NCBI RefSeq assembly: GCF_008271465.1
Contig: NZ_VMDU01000003.1
Coordinates: 248,001 to 312,000, forward strand
From: Tabrizicola flagellatus
Lineage (GTDB): Bacteria > Pseudomonadota > Alphaproteobacteria > Rhodobacterales > Rhodobacteraceae
Length of the DNA: 64,000 bases
Direction: 5' to 3'
Below the pieces are notes generated by a model. The model ran no database searches. It saw nothing but the letters and a program-made list of their open reading frames with translations, and was not told where the DNA came from. Positions within the stretch are counted from its first letter, which is position 1, and every line of letters starts with the position of its first letter. Made by a program: the position numbers and the translations under genes. Shown here one piece after another: positions 16,824-25,411 of the stretch.

Positions 16824-19660
16824 CAGCGGCTCTCCTGCGGGGCTTCGGTGTCATAGGCGCGGGTGTTGGCGACCTCGCCCGTGCGCTGCGCCAGCCGCGA
16901 CAGCGAGGCGAGCGCCAGAAGCACCGCGCCGAGGACGCAGAGGAACACGCCGAGGTCGAAGATCGCGGCGGTGGCGAGCTCGAATTCCTCCAGCGGCCAG
17001 ACGTGGACGTATTCGTAGCCCGAGGTCAGGAAGGGCAGCCCGAAGGCCCAGGCCCCCGCGCCCGAGAGCGTGGCGATCAGCACGCCCCAGCCGATCAGCA
17101 CATGGTGGTCGTAGCGCTGGCGCGCGTGGCTCCAGACATAGCCCGAGGCCATGTATTGCATCAGGTAGGCAATGGCGAAGACGAGGCCCGCGACGAAGCC
17201 GCCGCCGGGCATGTTGTGGCCGCGCAGGTAGATGTAGACGCCGACCATCATCGCCATGGGCAACAGGAGCCGGGTCGAGACGACCAGCATCATCGGGTGG
17301 CGGTCGCCGGCCTCGCGCTCGGGGCGCGTCCCGGCCAGGCGGCGGGTGACGGCAGGGCTGCGCATCAGGTTTTCCGACAGCGCGTAGATCGCCAACGCGG
17401 CGATGCCGAGCACGATGATCTCGCCGAAGGTATCGTAGCCGCGGAAGTCCACGAGGATGGTGTTGACCACGTTCGTGCCGCCCGCGCCCGGTTTCGACTG
17501 GGCGAGGTGGAAATGCGAGATCGGCTCGAAGGCGGCGTTCCGCGTCATCATCTCCCACGCCAGCCAGCCGATGCCGATGCCGGCGATGCCCGCCACGCCC
17601 GCGTCGAACAGGCGGCGGGGAGCGGGGCTTTCCTCGGGCGTGGTCTTGGGCAGGAAATTCAGCGCCAGAAGCATGAGGAGGATCGTCACCACCTCGACCG
17701 ACAGCTGGGTCAGCGCGAGGTCGGGGGCGGACATCAGGACGAAGAAGGGCACGAGCAGCAGGCCCACGACGCCGACGAAGATCAGCGCCACCACCCGGAT
17801 CCGGTGCAGGAAGGGCACCGAGACTGCGGCGGCCATGGTGACGGCCCAGATCACGGCCACCACAGGCTCGACCGGCATCAGCGCGCGGGAGCCGGGCGCG
17901 TGGCTGCCGCCCGAGAAGGCCCAGAGCGCCGCCGCAGCGATGGCAAGGACCGCAACCGCAATGGCGCGGGAGAGCGAGCTGTTGTGGATCGCGTAGGTCA
18001 GGCTGCGGGCAAGGGCCGCAAGCGGTTCGATGATGCCGTCGAAGATGCGCTTGGCCTCGGGGCGCGGGGTGCCGTCCCACATCGCGCGCAAGGGGGCCCA
18101 GGCGCCGAGCATCATCAGGCCGCCGCCGACGGCCGCGATCGACATCCACAGCGCGGCGGGTTCCAGCCCGTGCCAGTGGGAAATCTTCACCGCGACGGGT
18201 GCGCCGGTGACGGCCCCCGCGGCCACGTCCACCAGCCAGGCGGCCGAGGCCATGGGGAAGAGGCCGATGACGACGACCAGCAGCACCAGGAAGGCCGGCG
18301 CGCCCCAGAGGCCGGGGCCCGGATCATGCGGCGCATGGGGATAGTCGTCGCGCACCGGGCCGAGGAAGCCGTGCGCGAGGAAGCGGAAGGAATAGGCGAC
18401 CGAGAACATCGCCCCGATCGTGGCCAGGACCCCCATCGCCCAGGGGGTGATCCAGGTGGTATGGGCGGCCTCTTCCAGCATCAGCTCCTTCGACAGGAAC
18501 CCGTTCAAGGGCGGGATTCCGGCCATGGAAAGGCTGGCCAGGAGCGCGATGGTGAAGGTGATCGGCATGAGGGTGCGCAGGCCACCAAGGCGGCGCAGGT
18601 CGCGGGTATGGGCCTCGTGGTCCACGATCCCGGCGGTCATGAAGAGCGCGGCCTTGAAGGTGGCGTGGTTGATGATGTGGAAGACGGCGACGGTCGCGGC
18701 GGCCCTTGTCCCGAAGCCGAGAAGCATGGTGATGAGGCCGAGGTGGCTGACGGTCGAGAAGGCGAGAAGTGCCTTCAGGTCGTCCTTGAAGAAGGCGATC
18801 TTGGCGGCCATGACCATGGTGACAAGGCCCGCGGTCGAGACGATCCAGAACCATTCCGGCGTGCCGGCCAGCACCGGCCACATCCGCGCCATCAGGAACA
18901 GCCCCGCCTTCACCATGGTTGCCGAGTGCAGGTAGGCCGAGACCGGGGTCGGCGCGGCCATGGCATGGGGCAGCCAGAAGTGGAAGGGGAACTGCGCCGA
19001 CTTGGTGAAGGCGCCGAGCAGGATTAGGATCAGGGCGGGCAGATACCAGTCCGAGGCCTGGATTGCCTCCTTGTGCTGGAGGATCACCGTCAGGTCGTAG
19101 CTGCCCGCGATGTTGCCGAGGATCAGCATGCCCGCGATCATGGCGAGCCCCCCGCCGCCGGTGACGGCCAGCGCCATCCGCGCGCCCTGCCGGCCCTCGG
19201 GCAGGTGCTTCCAGTAGCCGATGAGGAGGAAGGAGGAGAGCGAGGTCAGCTCCCAGAAGATCAGGAGCAGCAGGATGTTGTCGGACAGGACGATCCCGAC
19301 CATCGCGCCCTGGAACAGCATGAGATAGCTGTAGAACTGCCCCATCGGGTCGGATTTCGCGAGGTAGAAGCGGGCGTAGAGGATGATGAGAAGCCCGATG
19401 CCGAGGATCAGCCCGGCGAAGAGGAGGCCGAGCCCGTCGAGGAAGAAGGTGGCGTTGAGGCCGAGCGCGGGCAGCCAGTCGATGCGGGTCTGCACGATCT
19501 CGCCCCGCAGAACGGCGGGGGCCTGCAGCGCGAGGAGCGCGAGGGCCAGGAGCGTGACCGATCCGGTGGCGGTGGCGCAGGCGGTACGTCCGGCGCGGAT
19601 CATCAGGCCGGGCAGGAGCGCGCCGAGGAAGGGCAACGCCGCTATCAGGGCTAGGGTCAT
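16823..19660 (-). CDS. mnhA: Na+/H+ antiporter subunit A with fused B domain
   Basis: 945-residue membrane protein, the largest Mrp subunit. It combines a NuoL-like MrpA part (about 1-640; FPFHFWLPHAMAAPTPVSAY is the conserved loop) with a DUF4040 segment (SVEVVTILLMLLALNF) and a C-terminal MrpB part (YIYLRGHNMPGGGFVAGL). A/B fusion is the usual form in alphaproteobacteria. Start at 19660 (MTLALIAALPFLGALLPG) chosen by family; the frame extends much further upstream without family character. First gene of the mnhAB-C-D-E-F-G operon, which handles sodium and pH homeostasis. Confidence 0.95.
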   Translation of the reverse strand: MTLALIAALPFLGALLPGLMIRAGRTACATATGSVTLLALALLALQAPAVLRGEIVQTRIDWLPALGLNATFFLDGLGLLFAGLILGIGLLIILYARFYLAKSDPMGQFYSYLMLFQGAMVGIVLSDNILLLLIFWELTSLSSFLLIGYWKHLPEGRQGARMALAVTGGGGLAMIAGMLILGNIAGSYDLTVILQHKEAIQASDWYLPALILILLGAFTKSAQFPFHFWLPHAMAAPTPVSAYLHSATMVKAGLFLMARMWPVLAGTPEWFWIVSTAGLVTMVMAAKIAFFKDDLKALLAFSTVSHLGLITMLLGFGTRAAATVAVFHIINHATFKAALFMTAGIVDHEAHTRDLRRLGGLRTLMPITFTIALLASLSMAGIPPLNGFLSKELMLEEAAHTTWITPWAMGVLATIGAMFSVAYSFRFLAHGFLGPVRDDYPHAPHDPGPGLWGAPAFLVLLVVVIGLFPMASAAWLVDVAAGAVTGAPVAVKISHWHGLEPAALWMSIAAVGGGLMMLGAWAPLRAMWDGTPRPEAKRIFDGIIEPLAALARSLTYAIHNSSLSRAIAVAVLAIAAAALWAFSGGSHAPGSRALMPVEPVVAVIWAVTMAAAVSVPFLHRIRVVALIFVGVVGLLLVPFFVLMSAPDLALTQLSVEVVTILLMLLALNFLPKTTPEESPAPRRLFDAGVAGIAGIGIGWLAWEMMTRNAAFEPISHFHLAQSKPGAGGTNVVNTILVDFRGYDTFGEIIVLGIAALAIYALSENLMRSPAVTRRLAGTRPEREAGDRHPMMLVVSTRLLLPMAMMVGVYIYLRGHNMPGGGFVAGLVFAIAYLMQYMASGYVWSHARQRYDHHVLIGWGVLIATLSGAGAWAFGLPFLTSGYEYVHVWPLEEFELATAAIFDLGVFLCVLGAVLLALASLSRLAQRTGEVANTRAYDTEAPQESR

Positions 19661-19796
19661 TCGGGCGGCGTCCTCGTCGTGGCGGCGGGCTTTTCGTTCT
19701 TGATCGCGTCGCGGCGGGTTTCGGGCGATTTTGGGCCTTGCGTCAGGGGTTTCAAGCCCCCTGCGACAGGATTGCCGGGTTTTTTGCAGGCGGGGG

Positions 19797-19877
19797 CCGG
19801 CCGAGGGGGGTGCAAGGCGGATCAGGAAAGGCGCCAGTGGCGCGTTTCCCCGCCGCAGCGGAGCCCCCCTCGGCCGG
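19797..19877. repeat. Nested 81-base palindromic element
   Basis: Outer arms CCGGCCGAGGGGGG (19797-19810) and CCCCCCTCGGCCGG (19864-19877) are perfectly complementary. Inside is a second hairpin with GGAAA..TTTCC and GCGCCA-G-TGGCGC. A transcript from either strand would fold into a long structured stem. Could be a dispersed element or an upstream regulatory RNA for mnhA; only the structure is seen. Confidence 0.55.
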
Positions 19878-19930
19878 GCTGCCGCGGCGCCGGACCGGAC
19901 GGCGGCGCGGGGTGGAACGTGCGGCCGCTC

Positions 19931-20007
19931 CGCGGGGAGTATTTGGGTAAAGGGCAAGGCGCGGGCGATCCGTGCTTGCCCTTTCCGGAAATACTCCCGC
20001 CGGAGGC
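19931..20007 (-). terminator. Long inverted repeat after the sugar ABC operon (GGAGTATTT repeat pair)
   Basis: GGAGTATTTGGGTAAAGGGC is mirrored by GCCCTTTCCGGAAATACTCC across a loop of about 15 bases, giving a stem over 20 base pairs. It begins 45 bases after the stop codon of the frcA-type ATPase, so it probably ends that transcript or protects its 3' end. No clear T-run, so an intrinsic terminator is plausible rather than certain. Confidence 0.5.
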
Positions 20008-20051
20008 AGCACGGCTGCGACCGCGATGCCCCGGCAGGAGAGGGACGGGCC

Positions 20052-20828
20052 TCAGACCGTTTCGGTCACGCCCTCGGGCAGCTTGGCGCCGGTCATGAAG
20101 GCCACGGCATCCGACATCGAATAGTCCTGCGGCCGGATCACGCAGAGCCTGCGGCCGAGACGGTGGATGTGGATGCGGTCGGCGATCTCGAACACATGCG
20201 GCATGTTGTGGCTGATCAGGATGATCGGGATGCCGCGGTTCTTCACGTCGCGGATCAGCTCCAGCACCCGGCGGCTTTCCTTGACGCCGAGCGCGGCGGT
20301 GGGTTCGTCGAGGATCACCACCTTGGACCCGAAGGCCGCCGCGCGGGCCACCGCCACCCCCTGGCGCTGGCCGCCCGAGAGCGTCTCGACTGCCTGGTTG
20401 ATGTTCTGGATCGTCATCAGCCCGAGTTCGTTCAGCTTTTCCCGCGCGAACTTCTCCATCTTGGGGCGGTCGAGCTTGCGGAAGAGCGAGCCCAGGATCC
20501 CCGGCGCGCGCAGCTCGCGCCCCATGAACATGTTGTCGGCAATGGAGAGCGCGGGGGACATGGCGAGGGTCTGGTACACCGTCTCGATCCCCGCGGCGCG
20601 GGCCTCGATGGGCGTCCTGAAGCTGACCTCCTGGCCCTCGAGCCAGATCTTGCCCTCGTCCGGGACCACGGCGCCGGAGATCGCCTTGATCAGCGTCGAT
20701 TTCCCCGCGCCGTTGTCGCCGATCACGGCGAGGATCTCGCCCGGCATCAGGTCGAAGTCGCAGTCGTTCAGCGCGGTGACCTTGCCGTAGCGCTTGGTCA
20801 GGCCGCGTGCCTTGAGAATCGGTTCCAT
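20052..20828 (-). CDS. frcA: Sugar ABC transporter ATP-binding protein (FrcA-like)
   Basis: 258-residue single-domain ATPase of the CUT2 (ribose/fructose) family. Walker A is GDNGAGKST, the signature is LSGGQRQG and Walker B VVILDEPTAALG. CUT2 ATPases usually have two fused ABC domains (about 500 residues), but the FrcA type has one, as here. Its ATG shares the A of the permease stop codon (TGATG). With the permease and binding protein it forms a complete importer. Confidence 0.92.
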   Translation of the reverse strand: MEPILKARGLTKRYGKVTALNDCDFDLMPGEILAVIGDNGAGKSTLIKAISGAVVPDEGKIWLEGQEVSFRTPIEARAAGIETVYQTLAMSPALSIADNMFMGRELRAPGILGSLFRKLDRPKMEKFAREKLNELGLMTIQNINQAVETLSGGQRQGVAVARAAAFGSKVVILDEPTAALGVKESRRVLELIRDVKNRGIPIILISHNMPHVFEIADRIHIHRLGRRLCVIRPQDYSMSDAVAFMTGAKLPEGVTETV

Positions 20829-21904
20829 CAGCTGGCCACCTTTCTGATCCACTGGTCCACGGTCACGGCGAAGATGATGAGCACGCCGATGAGGAAGAAG
20901 GTCCATTGCGGGTCGGTGCCGACGAGGCGCAGGCCCATCTCGAAGACGCCGACGATCAGCGCGCCGAAGAACATGCCGACGATCGAGCCGCGCCCGCCGA
21001 AGAGCGAGATGCCCCCGATCACCACGGCGGTGATCGACTGGATGTTGCCGAGCTGCCCGGTCGAGGCGGTGGGCGAGACCGAGCCGAAGCGGCCGATCAT
21101 CACCCACCCCGCGATTGCGCAGAAGAGGCCGGCCAGCGCATAGACCTGGATCAGCACCTTCTTCGTGGGCACGCCCGCCAGTTCCGCCGCCGCCGGATCG
21201 TCGCCGGTGGCATAGACGTGCCGTCCCCAGGCCGTATGGCGCAGCACATAGGCCATGATCGCCACCAGCGCGATCATCAGGAAGACGGCGTAGAGCACCT
21301 TCACTCCGCCCGGTTCGATCGAATAGCCCCAGAACTGAAGGGCGGGGGCCTTTTCGGCAATGTCGGAGGACCGGATCGTCTCGTTCGCGGAATAGATGAA
21401 GTTCGAGGCCAGGAGGATCTGCCAGGTCCCGAGCGTGACGATGAAGGGCGGCAGTTTCAGCCGGGCGATCAGGAAACCGTTCAGTGCCCCCATGGCGGTG
21501 CCGAGCGCAAGGCCGATGGCGATGGCGGCGGGTGCGGGGATGCCGTAGCGGAAGGTCATCTGGCCCATGAGGACCGAGGAGAAGACGGCGATGGCGCCCA
21601 CCGAAAGGTCGATGCCCGCAGTCAGGATCACGATGGTCTGGGCGCAGCCGAGGATGCCGACGATGGCGATCTGTTGCAGGATCGTGGACAGAGTGGCCGC
21701 CTTGAAGAAATTGTCGGCCAGGAGCCCGAAGACGATGACCGAGACGACCAGCACGATCATCGGCACGGCCGAGGGCGTCTGGTGCAGCCAGTGCTGCAGT
21801 TTCTTCAGCGCATTCTGTTCTTCGTGAAACTCGGCAACGGTTTCCGCGGCCCCCTTCAGGCCTGCCTCATAGGCGCCGGAGACCGACTTGGCATCATTGG
21901 TCAT
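20828..21904 (-). CDS. frcC: Sugar ABC transporter permease (FrcC-like)
   Basis: 358-residue inner-membrane permease of the BPD_transp_2 (ribose-type) family with eight to ten hydrophobic segments. ILTAGIDLSVGAIAVFSSVL and VVIGGISLFGGRGSIVG are the conserved motifs. A polar N-terminus of about 45 residues precedes the first helix. It lies 135 bases after the binding-protein gene, with a stable hairpin in between, and is coupled to the ATPase gene. Confidence 0.93.
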   Translation of the reverse strand: MTNDAKSVSGAYEAGLKGAAETVAEFHEEQNALKKLQHWLHQTPSAVPMIVLVVSVIVFGLLADNFFKAATLSTILQQIAIVGILGCAQTIVILTAGIDLSVGAIAVFSSVLMGQMTFRYGIPAPAAIAIGLALGTAMGALNGFLIARLKLPPFIVTLGTWQILLASNFIYSANETIRSSDIAEKAPALQFWGYSIEPGGVKVLYAVFLMIALVAIMAYVLRHTAWGRHVYATGDDPAAAELAGVPTKKVLIQVYALAGLFCAIAGWVMIGRFGSVSPTASTGQLGNIQSITAVVIGGISLFGGRGSIVGMFFGALIVGVFEMGLRLVGTDPQWTFFLIGVLIIFAVTVDQWIRKVAS

Positions 21905-21950
21905 GCGTTCCCTCCCCTGGGTCCGGCTGCATCGGCCGGCCGGTTATGCG

Positions 21951-21974
21951 AAGGGCGGCGCGATGGCCGCCCTT
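21951..21974 (-). promoter_or_regulatory. Intercistronic hairpin between frcB and frcC
   Basis: AAGGGCGGC and GCCGCCCTT are perfectly complementary around a six-base loop. No T-run follows. Such hairpins between binding-protein and permease genes commonly stabilise the upstream mRNA part, so more binding protein is made; that role is inference here. Confidence 0.5.
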
Positions 21975-22039
21975 GCACATCAGCATGGGGTCAAGCGGTG
22001 CCGCAAATCAACTGCGGCCTGCACCTTGACGGTCGGGGA

Positions 22040-23056
22040 TCAGCCCCAGCAGAGCTCCATCCCCTTGGCGGTGTCGATCGACTCCACCCCCTCGACCGGC
22101 TTGTCGGTGACCAGGGCCACGCCGGTGTCGAAGAAGTTCTTGCCCTCGGTCGGCTGGGGCTTGGTGCCGTCGGCGGCGAACTTGGCGATGGCTTCGACCC
22201 CGAGCGAGGCCATCAGCAGCGGATACTGCTGCGAGGTGGCGCCGATCACGCCGTCCTTCACGTCCTGCACGCCGGGGCAGCCGCCATCGACCGAGACGAT
22301 CAGCACGCCTTCCTTGCCGGCGGCCTTCAGCGCCTCGTAGGCGCCGGCGGCCGAAGGTTCGTTGATGGTGTAGACTACGTTGATGTCGGGATCCTTGGCG
22401 AGGAGGGCTTCCATCGCCTTCAGGCCGCCTTCCTCGTTGCCGGCGGTGACTTCGTTGCCGACGATGCGCGGGTCGGTCTCGTCGCCCCACTTGTTGATGT
22501 CCACGGTGTCGATGCCGAAGCCGGTCAGGAAGCCCTGGTCGCGCAGCACGTCCACCGAGGGCTGCGAGATGGCGAGGTCGAGCATCGCGATCTTGGCGTT
22601 CGCCGCTGCGTCGCCGAGCGTCGCCTTGGCCCACTGGCCGATCAGGAGGCCGGCCTGGAAGTTGTCGGTGGCGAAGGTCGCGTCAGCCGCGTCGATCGGG
22701 TCGAGCGGGGTGTCGAGCGCGATCACGAGGACGCCGGCGTCGCGGGCGGCCTTGACCGAGTCGACGATGGCCTTGGTGTCCGAGGCGGTGATCAGGATCC
22801 CCTTGGCGCCGTCGGCCACGCAGGCCTCGATGGCGGCCACCTGGGATTCATGGTCGCCGTCGATCTTGCCGGCATAGGACTTCAGCGTCACGCCCAGCTC
22901 GGCCGCCTTGGCCTCGGCGCCTTCCTTCATCTTCACGAAGAAGGGATTGGTGTCGGTCTTGGTGATCAGGCAGGCCGAGACGCCTTCGGCCGAGGCGAAG
23001 CCTGCCGACAGCGCAAGCGCGCCCGCGCCCAGAAGGGCTTTGGTGATGACTTTCAT
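22040..23056 (-). CDS. frcB: Periplasmic sugar-binding protein (FrcB-like)
   Basis: 338-residue periplasmic binding protein of the ribose/fructose (peripla_BP_4) type with a signal peptide ([20 protein letters not shown], cleavage near ASA-EG). The mature protein begins [20 protein letters not shown] and ends KGMELCWG; these and [12 protein letters not shown] closely resemble Sinorhizobium FrcB, which takes fructose, mannose and ribose. First gene of frcBCA. An ATAAATCAC palindrome at 23170-23190 lies about 115 bases upstream. No sugar kinase gene follows, unlike in Sinorhizobium frcBCAK. Confidence 0.93.
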   Translation of the reverse strand: MKVITKALLGAGALALSAGFASAEGVSACLITKTDTNPFFVKMKEGAEAKAAELGVTLKSYAGKIDGDHESQVAAIEACVADGAKGILITASDTKAIVDSVKAARDAGVLVIALDTPLDPIDAADATFATDNFQAGLLIGQWAKATLGDAAANAKIAMLDLAISQPSVDVLRDQGFLTGFGIDTVDINKWGDETDPRIVGNEVTAGNEEGGLKAMEALLAKDPDINVVYTINEPSAAGAYEALKAAGKEGVLIVSVDGGCPGVQDVKDGVIGATSQQYPLLMASLGVEAIAKFAADGTKPQPTEGKNFFDTGVALVTDKPVEGVESIDTAKGMELCWG

Positions 23057-23073
23057 GGTCTTCCTCCCAAGGT

Positions 23074-23091
23074 GGGGGCCTTCGGGCCCCC
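23074..23091 (-). promoter_or_regulatory. Hairpin in the frcB leader
   Basis: GGGGGCC and GGCCCCC pair around a TTCG/CGAA tetraloop, 18 bases upstream of the frcB start on the minus strand. Likely part of the 5' untranslated region; role unknown. Confidence 0.4.
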
Positions 23092-23169
23092 GTTACGAAA
23101 TTCGTGCGCCGACCCGGAGGCCCTGCGCCAAGGCCAAGAAAAGCCGATTCCCTCCCTTGCGTCAAGATA

Positions 23170-23190
23170 AATAAATCACTGTGATTTATT
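23170..23190. promoter_or_regulatory. Palindromic operator between frcB and the mutarotase gene
   Basis: AATAAATCAC-T-GTGATTTATT: perfect 10-base arms around one base, in an AT-rich patch unlike its surroundings. A TTGACA at 23192-23197 (plus strand) abuts it and a TTGACG (23165-23160, minus strand) lies on the other side, so a bound protein would touch both divergent promoters. The neighbouring ROK repressor is the natural candidate. Confidence 0.72.
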
Positions 23191-23280
23191 ATTGACAGGA
23201 TGCCGTTCCGACCGCAGTCTGCGAGGCAGGGACCGGACCGCCTTTGTCCGGACCGCCACACCCGGGAGGAGGGGGAGGCC

Positions 23281-23715
23281 ATGCTGATCGGTATTCCGCC
23301 CCTGTTGGGGCCGGACTTCCTGGCGACGCTGCGCGCCATGGGGCACGGGGACGAGATTGCCATCGTGGACGGCAACTATCCAGCGGCCGAGCATGCCCGT
23401 CGGCTGGTCCGTGCCGATGGTCACGGGGTGCTGGCGGTGGTCGAGGCGGTGCTGACGGTGATGCCGCTGGACCGGGCGGTCCCGGCGGCGCTGTTCCGGG
23501 CCAGCCTGAACAACGATCCGGCGCAGGCGGGTGAAATCCATCGGCAGATCGACGCCCTCTTCGCGCGGATGGCCCCCGGCATGGCAGCGGTGCCGCTGGC
23601 GGGAGAGGCGCTTTATCCGCGCATCCGGGCCGCGCATGCGGTGGTGGCGACCAGCGAGACGGCGCTGTTTGCCAATGTCATCCTGCGCAAGGGCGTGATC
23701 GGGCCGGCGGGCTGA
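23281..23715 (+). CDS. RbsD/FucU-family sugar mutarotase
   Basis: 144-residue protein of the RbsD/FucU fold, which interconverts sugar anomers (ribose pyranose/furanose or fucose alpha/beta). MLIGIPPLLGPDFLATLRAM begins the protein, with the catalytic-type GHGDEIAIVDGNYPA at about residues 20-34. A strong GGAGGGGGAGG ribosome site precedes the ATG at 23281. It is divergent from frcBCA and 13 bases ahead of the ROK regulator, so it probably prepares the sugar brought in by FrcBCA. Closer to FucU than RbsD by its length and ending, but the sugar is not determined. Confidence 0.88.
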   Translation: MLIGIPPLLGPDFLATLRAMGHGDEIAIVDGNYPAAEHARRLVRADGHGVLAVVEAVLTVMPLDRAVPAALFRASLNNDPAQAGEIHRQIDALFARMAPGMAAVPLAGEALYPRIRAAHAVVATSETALFANVILRKGVIGPAG

Positions 23716-23728
23716 GGGGGCGGGACGG

Positions 23729-24946
23729 ATGCCGGAAACCTCCCTCGACCGCGGCCTCGCCGATGCCGACGCCCCGCGGGGGACGAACCAATCCGGCATG
23801 CGCGACCACAACGAGCGGCTGGTGCTGTCGCTGGTGCGCCGTCACGTCGCGCTGGCCAAGTCCGACATCGCACGGATGACGGGACTTTCGGCACAGACGG
23901 TGAGCGTCATCATGCGCGGGCTGGAGGAGGAGGGGCTTCTCGAACGCGGCGAGCCGGTGCGGGGGCGGGTGGGCCAGCCCTCGATCCCGATGTCGCTGGC
24001 GGCGGAGGGGGCGTTCTTCTTCGGGCTGAAGCTGGGGCGGCGGTCGGCGGACCTGGTGCTGACCGACTTCCGCGGCCGGATGCGGGCCGCGCGGCGGAAG
24101 GTCTATCGCTATCCCACGCCGGATGCGGTGGTGGGCTTCGTCAGGGAGGCAGTCCCGGCGCTGGCGGGGGAACTCCCGGCGGCGCTGCGCGGGCGGATCA
24201 TGGGGATGGGCGTGGCGATGCCCTTCCAGTTGTGGAACTGGGTCTCGGTCCTGGGAGTGCCGCAGGCGGAGATGGACGCCTGGCGGTCGCGCGACCTGGG
24301 GGCGGAGCTGGGGGCGATCACCGGGCTGCCGGTCTATGTCCAGAACGACGCGACCTCGGCCTGCGGGGCGGAACTGATCTTCGGGACGGGGGAGCGGCCG
24401 AAGGATTTCCTCTACTTTTACTTCGGGACCTTCATCGGCGGCGGGCTGGTGATGAACGGCCAGCTTTACCTGGGGCGGACGGGGAACGCGGCGGCGGTGG
24501 GGTCGATCCAGGTGCCCGCGCCGGGCGGGGGCACGCGGCGGCTGATCGACCTGGCCTCGATGTCTGTCCTTGCCGAGGCGATGGAGGCAGCGGGGGAGCC
24601 GTCGGACCATCTGTGGAGCCAGCATGACCGCTGGGAGGTCTCGGACCGCGTGCTGGGACCGTGGCTCGACCAAGCGGCGGGGGCGCTGGCCCATGCGACG
24701 CTGGCGGCGGCGGCTCTCCTCGAGATCGAGGCGGTACTGATCGACGGGTGGATGCCGGTCTCGGTCCGGGCCGAGGTGGTGCGGCGGACGAGGGCGGCCT
24801 TGCTGGGCCTCGACCTCGCCGGGATCGAGCCGCCGGTGATCCGGGAGGGGACGGTGGGGGCGGATGCCCGGGCCCTGGGGGCCGCGGCGATCCCGCTGTC
24901 TCAGAGGTATCTGATCGACCAGAACGTGGGCCAGCGCGAGGGGTAG
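23729..24946 (+). CDS. ROK-family transcriptional regulator
   Basis: 405-residue repressor with an N-terminal winged helix-turn-helix (about 30-85; LAKSDIARMTGLSAQTVSVI) and a C-terminal ROK sugar-kinase-like domain (GMGVAMPFQLW, YFGTFIGGGLVMNG). The zinc motif C-x-C-G-x2-G-C of many ROK proteins is not visible, so it has lost or never had that site. It probably binds the 23170-23190 palindrome and is released by the imported sugar. It is cotranscribed with the mutarotase gene. Confidence 0.92.
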   Translation: MPETSLDRGLADADAPRGTNQSGMRDHNERLVLSLVRRHVALAKSDIARMTGLSAQTVSVIMRGLEEEGLLERGEPVRGRVGQPSIPMSLAAEGAFFFGLKLGRRSADLVLTDFRGRMRAARRKVYRYPTPDAVVGFVREAVPALAGELPAALRGRIMGMGVAMPFQLWNWVSVLGVPQAEMDAWRSRDLGAELGAITGLPVYVQNDATSACGAELIFGTGERPKDFLYFYFGTFIGGGLVMNGQLYLGRTGNAAAVGSIQVPAPGGGTRRLIDLASMSVLAEAMEAAGEPSDHLWSQHDRWEVSDRVLGPWLDQAAGALAHATLAAAALLEIEAVLIDGWMPVSVRAEVVRRTRAALLGLDLAGIEPPVIREGTVGADARALGAAAIPLSQRYLIDQNVGQREG

Positions 24947-24986
24947 TGTCCACGGTGGACATTTTCTGATTCCGGTTTGGAATCAG
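24947..24986 (+). terminator. Two adjacent palindromes after the ROK gene
   Basis: TGTCCAC-G-GTGGACA (24947-24961) starts one base after the ROK stop codon. It is followed by CTGATTCC-ggttt-GGAATCAG (24966-24986), with TTTT between. They could end transcription, but there is no T-run after the second stem, and they might also be a remnant of a mobile-element end. Confidence 0.4.
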
Positions 24987-25032
24987 CGGGATGGGCGTGG
25001 GCGTTTACCGGGTGTCAACCTGCTTTCGGCGG

Positions 25033-25080
25033 CCCCCCCCCCACCCCATCCCTCCCCCACGGAGGGGGGGGAGGCGCCTG
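25033..25080. repeat. GC-rich C/G palindrome, single unit
   Basis: CCACCCCATCCCTCCCCCAC facing GGAGGGGGGGGAGGCGCC. Same family as 13651-13697, lying in the gap between convergent genes. Confidence 0.7.
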
Positions 25081-25328
25081 GGGCCGGGGCCCGGTCCCGG
25101 GGGCGTGACGGCTGCGCCTTGGGCTGGCGGCCGGGGGGGGGGCACACCCCAGCGCAGCATTGGTTGCTTGAACCGATGGCACAACCAAGGCTGCACCCGT
25201 GGGATATTCGCGGACAGATGAATGGGATTGTCGGTCCTGTCCTGGAGCAGGGGACAAGCCGGCCTTCCTGCTGTTCCTTCGGTCGGAGAGTGCCGGGCGG
25301 ATCTGTGAGACGGGTGGCAAGAGCTGCG

Positions 25329-25350
25329 GTGCGCTGTAGCGCACCCTACG
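25329..25350 (-). repeat. REP unit, distant single copy
   Basis: GGTGCGCT-GT-AGCGCACC followed by CTAC, identical to the units around the RAYT gene 16 kb away. It shows that the REP family is dispersed beyond the RAYT locus. Confidence 0.8.
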
Positions 25351-25411
25351 CTGGCGCGGCGTCGGTCGCTTTGGATCCCCGCGTGCGCGGGGATGACGGG
25401 TGGGGCGGGGA

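Larger units (their letters stand above)
19661..20051. other. 391-base gene-free region rich in palindromes
   Basis: Lies between the start of mnhA and the end of the sugar ABC operon, so it must hold the mnh promoter and the frc terminator. No coding gene seen. Contents from left to right: an imperfect hairpin around 19741-19768, a nested palindrome at 19797-19877, and an inverted pair of GGAGTATTT repeats at 19931-20007. Confidence 0.6.
24947..25411. other. 465-base gene-free region
   Basis: Between the ROK gene and the end of the dihydroxyacetone kinase gene (convergent). It holds two small palindromes (24947-24986), a GC-rich C/G palindrome (25033-25080), a G-run (25131-25142) and a single REP unit (25329-25350). 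No gene was supported. Confidence 0.6.
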
